A stretch of 6,110 nucleotides of DNA from an uncultured Aquabacterium sp. (GTDB lineage Bacteria; Pseudomonadota; Gammaproteobacteria; Burkholderiales; Burkholderiaceae_C), in assembly GCA_937923225.1 (NCBI GenBank), contig CALAKR010000230.1, positions 1 to 6,110 of the forward strand, given 5' to 3'. A program made the translations under genes and the position numbers. Positions within the stretch are counted from its first letter, which is position 1. Each line of letters begins with the position of its first letter. The notes beneath the pieces are model-generated. The model made no database searches, had not been told where the DNA came from, and worked only from the letters and a program-made list of their open reading frames with translations. Positions 1 through 4,515 of this stretch are shown in pieces.

Positions 1-1110
1 CCCGCCCGGCAGGCCGTGGGTGCGCTGACCCAGCCAGCTCTGCACCGAAGCCGGCAGGCGCAGCTCGTACAGACCGAACATGGACAGCGCCAGCACCACC
101 ATCAGGGCGGCGAAGGCGAGCACCACGTAGGGATGCTGCAGATAGGCCGCCAGGCCCTGGCCCAGCAGGCCGGCCGCCACGCCCAGCAGGGTGTAGACCA
201 GGGCCATGCCCTGCGAATAGCTCAGTGCCAGCGCGAAGCCGCGCGGCCGCTCACCGCCCTGCCCTGCAGCGCCAGCGCCGCCACTCGATGCTCCGCCATG
301 CTGACCGACGATGATCGACGAGAGGATGGGCACCATGGGCAGCACGCAAGGCGTGAGCGACAGCAGCACGCCGGCCAGCAGGAAGGCGGGCAGCACCATC
401 AGCCAGCGTCCGCTGGACAAGGCCTGGCCCAGGGGCTCGGCGTTGGCATTGGCGCCGCCACCCCATGCGACAGGGCTGCCGCCAGCAGAGGTGCCCGGCG
501 TCGTTGACGCGCCCAAACCGGCATCACCGCCACTGCTGCCGAACAAGCCACTGGACGTGGATTCGCCCCCGAACAGGCCGCTGCCCCGGCGGGCAGGCGG
601 GGCCTGCGGCGGCACATAGGTCACGGCCGTCACCTGCCCCTGGGCATCGCGGGTGAGTTGCCAGTGGCGCGTCTGCGGCGGGTAGCACAGCCCGGCATCG
701 GCGCAGCCCTGGTAGACCACCACGAGGGTCTGCGGCGGGACGGCATCAGCACCTTGGGCCGGGGGCGGCAGCGCAGGCAGTGCCAGCGTCGCTGCCACAT
801 CGTGGTGATAGACCTCCATCACCTTGTCGAAGGTGGGATCGTGCTTGCGCTCGCCTTCGGGCGTGGTCAGCGCCAGGGGCACGGGGGGCGTGCCATCGAT
901 GCGCGCCTCAAGGCGCTCACGGTACAGGTAGGTGCCCTGGGCCACCTTGAAGTCGACGGCCACCTGCCCGGGCTGCGTGACACGCGCCTGCACCTGAAAG
1001 GCCTGGTCGACGGGCATGAAGTCCTGCGCACGCGCCACGCCCGAGGGCAGCAGCCCCAGCAGCGCCAGCGGCAGGAAGACGAACAACGACCTCAGGATTG
1101 TTGATTTCAT
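1..1110 (-). CDS. dsbD: Thiol:disulfide interchange protein DsbD, N-terminal 370 residues (cut by left edge)
   Basis: DsbD is an inner-membrane reductase that carries electrons from cytoplasmic thioredoxin to periplasmic partners such as DsbC and cytochrome c maturation proteins. Residues 1-28 form a signal peptide (hydrophobic core, then Ala26-Arg27-Ala28). Residues about 29-165 match the periplasmic alpha domain, with the hallmark [10 protein letters not shown] holding the redox pair Cys136 and Cys142. A Gly/Ser/Pro-rich linker (about 167-228) follows. The membrane domain then begins: a segment at 236-268 with LTPCVLPM (Cys255 is the first of its two redox cysteines), a second at about 292-320 ([13 protein letters not shown]) and a third at about 326-348 (LQHPYV...SMFGL). 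The second membrane Cys and the C-terminal thioredoxin-like domain would lie beyond the left edge. The ATG at 1110 is the first start after an in-frame TAA eight codons upstream; no strong Shine-Dalgarno precedes it. The gene is divergent from cysK. Motif order and wording match E. coli DsbD, so identity is secure. Confidence 0.95.
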   Translation of the reverse strand, partial: MKSTILRSLFVFLPLALLGLLPSGVARAQDFMPVDQAFQVQARVTQPGQVAVDFKVAQGTYLYRERLEARIDGTPPVPLALTTPEGERKHDPTFDKVMEVYHHDVAATLALPALPPPAQGADAVPPQTLVVVYQGCADAGLCYPPQTRHWQLTRDAQGQVTAVTYVPPQAPPARRGSGLFGGESTSSGLFGSSGGDAGLGASTTPGTSAGGSPVAWGGGANANAEPLGQALSSGRWLMVLPAFLLAGVLLSLTPCVLPMVPILSSIIVGQHGGASSGGAGAAGQGGERPRGFALALSYSQGMALVYTLLGVAAGLLGQGLAAYLQHPYVVLAFAALMVVLALSMFGLYELRLPASVQSWLGQRTHGLPGG

Positions 1111-1121
1111 ACAGCGATTTT

Positions 1122-1164
1122 GCGCCCGGCGCCCTTATCCTTGCATTGGACCGTGCCCGGCACG
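1122..1164. promoter_or_regulatory. Two similar short dyads in the dsbD-cysK divergent promoter region
   Basis: The 96-bp gap between the divergent starts holds two inverted repeats with the same core. One is GCGCC-C-GGCGC at 1122-1132 and the other is CGTGCC-C-GGCACG at 1152-1164. They share the pattern GYGCCCGGCRC, and their centres (1127 and 1158) are 31 bp apart, close to three helical turns. A palindromic CGATCG abuts the second at 1163-1168. No convincing -35/-10 pair was found on either strand. Paired operators for a dimeric regulator are a possible reading, but GC-rich DNA produces such dyads by chance and no known regulator was recognised. Confidence 0.3.
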
Positions 1165-1194
1165 ATCGTTCCCTTCTCTGCGCACCGCGACCAC

Positions 1195-1199
1195 AGGAG
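1195..1199 (+). promoter_or_regulatory. Shine-Dalgarno sequence of cysK
   Basis: AGGAG lies 7 bases before the ATG at 1207. It decides the start in favour of 1207 over an in-frame TTG at 1120, which would add 29 residues unlike any cysteine synthase N-terminus. Confidence 0.8.
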
Positions 1200-1206
1200 C
1201 CCCCGC

Positions 1207-2121
1207 ATGAAAGCACAGAACATCCTGGAGACCATCGGCCAGACGCCGCACATCCGCATCAATCGCCTGCTCGGCAATGCCGACGTGTGGATCAAGGCCG
1301 AACGGGCCAACCCCGGCGGCTCCATCAAGGACCGCATCGCGTTGGCCATGGTGGAAGATGCCGAGCGGCAAGGCCTGCTCAAGGCCGGCGGCACCATTGT
1401 CGAGCCCACCTCGGGCAACACGGGCATCGGCCTGGCCATGGTGGCCGCCGTCAAGGGCTACAAGTTGATCCTGGTCATGCCCGAGAGCATGTCGATCGAA
1501 CGCCGCCGCCTGATGCTGGCCTACGGCGCCAGCTTCGACCTGACCCCGCGCGAGAAGGGCATGAAGGGCGCCATCGCCCGCGCCCAGGAGATCGTGGCCG
1601 AGACCGGCGGCGCCTGGATGCCGCAGCAGTTCGACAACCCGGCCAACATCGCCGTGCATGAACAAACCACAGCCCAGGAGATCCTGAACGATTTCCCCGA
1701 GGGGCTCGATGCGCTGATCACCGGCGTGGGCACGGGCGGCCACATCACCGGCTGCGCGCGCGTGCTCAAGAAGGCGTGGCCGCAGCTCAAGGTGTTCGCG
1801 GTGGAGCCCGCCGCATCGCCCGTGATTTCCGGCGGCTCACCGGCGCCCCACCCCATCCAGGGCATCGGCGCGGGCTTCGTGCCCGGCAACCTGGACACCG
1901 CCCTGCTGGACGGCACCATCCAGGTCGATGCCGAGGCCTCGCGCGAGATGGCGCGCCGCGCGGCGCGTGAAGAGGGGCTGCTGGTGGGGATCTCGTCAGG
2001 TGCCACGCTGCAGGCCATTGCCCAAAAGCTGCCCGAACTGGGCCCCCAGGCCCGGGTACTGGGCTTCTGCTACGACACGGGCGAGCGCTACCTGTCGGTC
2101 GACGGCTTCCTGCCGGCTTGA
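1207..2121 (+). CDS. cysK: Cysteine synthase A (O-acetylserine sulfhydrylase), CysK type
   Basis: This is a 304-residue cytoplasmic PLP enzyme of fold type II that joins sulfide to O-acetyl-L-serine to give cysteine and acetate. The PLP lysine is Lys41 in NPGGSIKDR. The substrate loop is TSGNTG at 68-73, MSIERR follows at 95-100, and the phosphate-binding loop GVGTGG is at 173-178. [10 protein letters not shown] at 217-226 and ISSGA at 262-266 are typical of CysK. CysM instead has a shorter region here and a different loop, so CysK is preferred, although some annotators may name this protein CysM. The C-terminal PLP-ring motif reads [10 protein letters not shown] (288-297), with Thr291 where E. 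coli CysK has Ser. The protein is slightly shorter than E. coli CysK. The start at 1207 is supported by AGGAG 7 bases upstream. The gene is divergent from dsbD and convergent with pyrC, so it is probably transcribed alone. Confidence 0.93.
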   Translation: MKAQNILETIGQTPHIRINRLLGNADVWIKAERANPGGSIKDRIALAMVEDAERQGLLKAGGTIVEPTSGNTGIGLAMVAAVKGYKLILVMPESMSIERRRLMLAYGASFDLTPREKGMKGAIARAQEIVAETGGAWMPQQFDNPANIAVHEQTTAQEILNDFPEGLDALITGVGTGGHITGCARVLKKAWPQLKVFAVEPAASPVISGGSPAPHPIQGIGAGFVPGNLDTALLDGTIQVDAEASREMARRAAREEGLLVGISSGATLQAIAQKLPELGPQARVLGFCYDTGERYLSVDGFLPA

Positions 2122-2141
2122 AGCCGAAGCAGCCGCCCATG

Positions 2142-2170
2142 CCAGCCGTCCGTGCCAGGCGGTCGGCTGG
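2142..2170. terminator. Hairpin between convergent cysK and pyrC, possible shared transcription end
   Basis: Arms 2142-2152 and 2160-2170 (CCAGCCGTCCG / CGGTCGGCTGG) pair over 11 positions with one T-T mismatch, leaving a 7-base loop. The hairpin sits in the 60-bp gap between the two stop codons, where a bidirectional terminator would be expected. Neither side has a T-run, so it is not a classical intrinsic terminator. It may aid Rho-dependent termination or protect 3' ends. Confidence 0.4.
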
Positions 2171-2181
2171 GCCTCAACACA

Positions 2182-3240
2182 TCAGCCCACGAAGCGCCAG
2201 TTCAGGGTCTCGCCGCCGCGCAGGGGCTTGATCTCGGTTTCGCCGAAGGGCAGGGCCTCGGGCACCGTCCAGGCTTCGCGGCGCAGGGTGACGCGCTCGG
2301 TGTTGCGAGGCAGCCCGTAATAGTCAGGGCCGTAGAAGCTGGCGAAGGCTTCGAGCTTGTCCAGCGCCCCCACGGCTTCGAAGGCCTCGGCGTACAACTC
2401 CAGCGCCAGCGGTGCGGTGTAGCAGCCGGCGCAGCCGCTGGCGTGCTCCTTCAGGTGCGCCGCGTGCGGTGCGCTGTCCGTGCCCAGGAAGAACTTGGCA
2501 TCGCCGCTGGTGGCGGCCTGCACCAGGGCCACGCGGTGCTCCTCGCGCTTGAGGATGGGCAGGCAGTAGTAGTGCGGGCGCACGCCACCCATGAAGATGG
2601 CGTTGCGGTTGTAGAGCAAGTGCTGCGGCGTGATCGTGGCGCCCACGAAGCGGTCGGCCTCCAGCACGTACTGCGCGGCATCCTTCGTGGTGATGTGCTC
2701 GAACACGATCTTCAGCTCGGGGAAGTCACGGCGCAGAGGGATCAGCTTGTCGTCGATGAAGGCCTTCTCGCGGTCGAACACGTCCACGTCGCCATCGGTC
2801 ACCTCGCCGTGCACGCACAGCACCAGGCCTTCGCGCTGCATGGCGTCGAGCGTCTTGTAGGTGAGCTTGAGGTCGGTCACGCCGGCATCGCTGTTGGTGG
2901 TGGCGCCCGCAGGGTAGAGCTTGAAGGCGACCACGCCGGCCTCGCGGGCGCGGGCCACCTCGTCGGCCGGGGTGTTGTTGGTCAGGTAGAGCACCATCAG
3001 GGGCTCGAAGGACACGCCCGCGGGCACGGCGGCCAGGATGCGCTCGCGGTAGGCCACGGCCTGCGCAGCCGTGGTCACGGGCGGGCGCAGGTTGGGCATG
3101 ATGATGGCGCGCGCGAACTGGCGCGCCGTGGCCGGCACCACCGCGTGCATGGCCGCGCCGTCGCGCACGTGCAGGTGCCAGTCATCCGGGCGGGTCAGGG
3201 TCAGCTCAGTGCCGGCTTGGGGGGCGGTGGTCGCGTTCAT
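2182..3240 (-). CDS. pyrC: Dihydroorotase PyrC (class II, E. coli type)
   Basis: Cytoplasmic zinc enzyme of 352 residues that cyclises N-carbamoyl-aspartate to dihydroorotate, the third step of pyrimidine synthesis. It belongs to the amidohydrolase superfamily (TIM barrel). Visible metal ligands are His22 and His24 in [10 protein letters not shown], the carbamylated Lys107 in [12 protein letters not shown], His144 in VHGEV, His182 in [10 protein letters not shown] and the catalytic Asp255 in GTDSAPHA. Thr114-Thr115 match the flexible active-site loop of the E. coli enzyme. [12 protein letters not shown] (221-232) and GCAGCYTAP (269-277) are also conserved. Length fits E. coli PyrC (348 residues). 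The ATG at 3240 was chosen because homology begins shortly after it; an in-frame GTG at 3273 would add 11 unlikely residues. The Shine-Dalgarno is weak. No obvious pyrC-type leader hairpin or promoter was seen on this strand. It is convergent with cysK and divergent from the DUF4394 gene. Confidence 0.96.
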   Translation of the reverse strand: MNATTAPQAGTELTLTRPDDWHLHVRDGAAMHAVVPATARQFARAIIMPNLRPPVTTAAQAVAYRERILAAVPAGVSFEPLMVLYLTNNTPADEVARAREAGVVAFKLYPAGATTNSDAGVTDLKLTYKTLDAMQREGLVLCVHGEVTDGDVDVFDREKAFIDDKLIPLRRDFPELKIVFEHITTKDAAQYVLEADRFVGATITPQHLLYNRNAIFMGGVRPHYYCLPILKREEHRVALVQAATSGDAKFFLGTDSAPHAAHLKEHASGCAGCYTAPLALELYAEAFEAVGALDKLEAFASFYGPDYYGLPRNTERVTLRREAWTVPEALPFGETEIKPLRGGETLNWRFVG

Positions 3241-3275
3241 GGGCTCAATTGTCGCCGGAGTTGGCCGCCCCACGA

Positions 3276-3304
3276 TGGACAGGCCATCACCTGCTGCCCA
3301 TAAT
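3276..3304 (+). promoter_or_regulatory. Probable sigma-70 promoter for the DUF4394 lipoprotein gene
   Basis: TGGACA (3276-3281, five of six to the -35 consensus) is followed after exactly 17 bp by CATAAT (3299-3304, five of six to the -10 consensus). Transcription would start near 3311, giving a leader of about 38 bases. This is the best promoter-like match in the window. It lies in the 108-bp gap shared with the pyrC 5' end, so polymerase binding here could interfere with pyrC expression. Confidence 0.55.
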
Positions 3305-3348
3305 GACCCGCTCCAGCGCCCCGTGGCGCAGCTTCAGAGCCTCCCACC

Positions 3349-4296
3349 ATGCACATCTCTTCCCGGGCCGTTCGCGGCGCTCTCGTGTTGTCGGTCGCCA
3401 GCCTGCTGGGCGCCTGCTCGTACATGCCCCAACTGTCGCCCAAGCTGCAGGCACTGGGCGGTGGCGCACAACCCGAGTTCCAGGAAGTGATGGCCCCGAT
3501 CAAGGTGCGCTCGCACGTGCTGTTCGCCGTCACGCAGGACAACCAGCTGATCAGCTTCAACGCCAGCTCGCCGGGCGAGCTGATCAGCAAGATCCGGCTG
3601 GACGGTCTCCAGGCCGGCGAGCGCCTGCTGGGCATCGATTTCCGCGTGTTCCGCGGCGAGCTGTTCGGGCTGAGCAACCAGGGCCGACTGATGCGTATTC
3701 ACCTGGCAGCGGGCACCGTCACCCCTGTCGGCGCGCCCGTGGCCCTGCCCAAGGGCGAGAACTTCGGCATCGACTTCAACCCCACGGTGGACCGCGTGCG
3801 CGTGGTCAATGAGCAAGGCGCCAACCTGCGCCTGCACCCCGAGACCGGCGCCGTCATCGATTTCGATCCGGCCACCCCTGGTGTGCAGCACGACAAGCCC
3901 CTGGCCTACCAGCCTGGCGATCTGCTGGCCGGCAACACACCCACCATCGTCGCCGCGGGCTACACCTACGACAAGACCGACGAGAAGATCACGACCGAGT
4001 ACGCCATCGATGCGCGCCTGAACTACCTGGTGATCCAGGGCTCGACGGGCACGGCCAAGCCCTTCATCTCGCCCAACACGGGCCTGCTGCAGGCCGTGGG
4101 GCCGCTGCGCATCGACAACTTCGACAAGGCCTCCTTCGACATCGCCGACATCGACAACGCCGCCTACCTGGTCACCACCCGCCTGGGCCGCCGCGATTCG
4201 CGCCTGTACGAGGTCAACCTCAACAGCGGCCAGGCCCGCCTGATCGGCGCGGTCGCGTCAGACCAGCCCATCGTCGGCATCGCCATCGAGCCCTGA
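3349..4296 (+). CDS. DUF4394 domain-containing lipoprotein, probable beta-propeller
   Basis: A 315-residue exported protein of unknown function. Residues 1-23 form a lipoprotein signal (Arg6, Arg9, hydrophobic 10-21, lipobox Leu20-Gly21-Ala22-Cys23). Ser24 at +2, rather than Asp, suggests sorting to the outer membrane. From about residue 55 to the end it resembles DUF4394: LFAVTQDNQLISF, then repeated modules at LLGIDF (93-98), FGIDFNPTVDRVRVVNEQG (139-157) and FDIADIDNAAYLV (263-275). Each is followed by a strand pattern and a turn of the type TG-A/LNSGQA. This periodicity suggests propeller blades with structural rather than catalytic roles; no catalytic motif is visible. The mature protein has no Cys besides the lipidated one. 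The ATG at 3349 has only a weak Shine-Dalgarno but gives a complete signal sequence. It lies 219 bp upstream of the C25 protease gene on the same strand. Any functional link to that gene is inference from proximity and shared export. Confidence 0.85.
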   Translation: MHISSRAVRGALVLSVASLLGACSYMPQLSPKLQALGGGAQPEFQEVMAPIKVRSHVLFAVTQDNQLISFNASSPGELISKIRLDGLQAGERLLGIDFRVFRGELFGLSNQGRLMRIHLAAGTVTPVGAPVALPKGENFGIDFNPTVDRVRVVNEQGANLRLHPETGAVIDFDPATPGVQHDKPLAYQPGDLLAGNTPTIVAAGYTYDKTDEKITTEYAIDARLNYLVIQGSTGTAKPFISPNTGLLQAVGPLRIDNFDKASFDIADIDNAAYLVTTRLGRRDSRLYEVNLNSGQARLIGAVASDQPIVGIAIEP

Positions 4297-4327
4297 TCCC
4301 CTAGCGCCCCCCCTACACCCCTAACCA

Positions 4328-4337
4328 TAGGGCCCTA
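4328..4337. repeat. Perfect 10-bp palindrome in a CCCTA cluster
   Basis: TAGGGCCCTA at 4328-4337 is its own reverse complement. It is part of a cluster of seven CCCTA/TAGGG pentamers between 4299 and 4412 (starts 4299, 4311, 4319, 4333 and 4354 on the plus strand; 4328 and 4408 on the minus strand). Confidence 0.6.
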
Positions 4338-4412
4338 GCCTTGGGGACGGCCTCCCTAGGCCTGGGGCCCACCTTGGGGGGCATGGCGCCTGCAGCCTCC
4401 CCAAGCCTAGGG
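4333..4412. repeat. Long compound inverted repeat downstream of the DUF4394 gene
   Basis: The outer arms 4333-4351 and 4395-4412 pair over 17 base pairs, with one C-C mismatch (4339/4406) and one bulged base (4348); both arms carry CCCTAG and CTTGGGGA-type sequence. Inside the loop, 4352-4360 and 4372-4380 form a second imperfect stem with one T-T mismatch and one G-T pair. The result is a compact nested fold of about 80 bases. It may act as a transcription terminator or 3'-end stabiliser for the upstream gene, or be a copy of a palindromic repeat family. No T-run follows and no coding potential was seen. Confidence 0.6.
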
Positions 4413-4436
4413 GACAAGGCCTTGAGCGCCTTGTCC
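4412..4436 (+). terminator. Perfect 9-bp stem-loop, terminator-like
   Basis: GGACAAGGC (4412-4420) pairs perfectly with GCCTTGTCC (4428-4436) around a 7-base loop. It directly abuts the larger inverted repeat, sharing base 4412. The following bases, GGCATTCAT, lack a true T-run, so intrinsic termination would be weak. It is placed 116 bases after the DUF4394 stop and 80 bases before the next start. Confidence 0.45.
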
Positions 4437-4458
4437 GGCATTCATAACCTCCGGTCCG

Positions 4459-4488
4459 CGTGTGCTTCCGAACGTTCGGTGTCACGCG
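4459..4488. promoter_or_regulatory. 30-bp dyad with perfect 12-bp core CCGAACGTTCGG
   Basis: The core at 4468-4479 is a perfect palindrome. Outside an imperfect three-base gap on each side, GTG (4462-4464) pairs with CAC (4483-4485) and CG (4459-4460) with CG (4487-4488). In total 11 of 15 positions are Watson-Crick pairs and two more are G-T. The centre is 42 bp upstream of the C25 protease ATG. It could be a DNA operator for a dimeric repressor or the inner hairpin of an mRNA leader. Confidence 0.5.
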
Positions 4489-4505
4489 ATTTCACCCACC
4501 CGACC

Positions 4506-4510
4506 GGAGG
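4506..4510 (+). promoter_or_regulatory. Shine-Dalgarno sequence of the C25 protease gene
   Basis: GGAGG stands 5 bases before the ATG at 4516. It is the strongest ribosome binding site in the window and fixes the start, but it also lies inside the inverted repeat that pairs with 4448-4456. Confidence 0.8.
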
Positions 4511-4515
4511 CTCAC

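Larger units (their letters stand above)
4448..4510 (+). promoter_or_regulatory. Possible Shine-Dalgarno-sequestering leader fold before the C25 protease gene
   Basis: CCTCCGGTC at 4448-4456 is the exact reverse complement of GACCGGAGG at 4502-4510, and the latter contains the GGAGG Shine-Dalgarno (4506-4510). In RNA this would form a 9-bp GC-rich stem hiding the ribosome binding site. The dyad at 4459-4488 lies between the arms and would fold as an inner hairpin. This works only if the transcript starts upstream of 4448. A leader that gates translation is inferred from geometry alone; no known riboswitch class was recognised. Confidence 0.4.

Noticed and set aside
16..507. Plus-strand frame of 163 codons opposite dsbD
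   Set aside because: Gln/His/Arg-rich antisense sequence over a clearly recognised DsbD reading frame that stays open to the left edge.
1120..1206. Upstream TTG start extending CysK by 29 residues
   Set aside because: The extra residues resemble no cysteine synthase, and AGGAG is placed correctly for the ATG at 1207.
2114..2126. Small palindrome CGGCTT-G-AAGCCG over the cysK stop codon
   Set aside because: The central base leaves too small a loop for the full stem, and much of it is coding sequence; too short to support as a terminator.
3241..3273. Upstream GTG start extending PyrC by 11 residues
   Set aside because: No Shine-Dalgarno precedes it, and the ATG at 3240 already gives the normal family length.
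2152..3303. Open plus-strand frame of 383 codons opposite pyrC
   Set aside because: It mirrors pyrC, whose metal ligands and whole length match dihydroorotase; the antisense product is low-complexity Val/Gly/His-rich sequence with no motif.
4299..4358. Telomere-like CCCTA repeats
   Set aside because: The pentamers are irregularly spaced, on both strands and internal to a bacterial chromosome region; they are better seen as parts of inverted repeats.
4422..4448. Possible promoter TTGAGC ... CATAAC before the C25 gene
   Set aside because: Each hexamer has only about four matches and the spacer is 15 bp. It also overlaps a perfect stem-loop, so it was not listed as a promoter.
4468..4479. Reading CCGAACGTTCGG as a LexA (SOS) box
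   Set aside because: Gram-positive-type SOS boxes need GAAC and GTTC separated by four bases, and proteobacterial boxes read CTGT-N8-ACAG; here GAAC and GTTC are adjacent.
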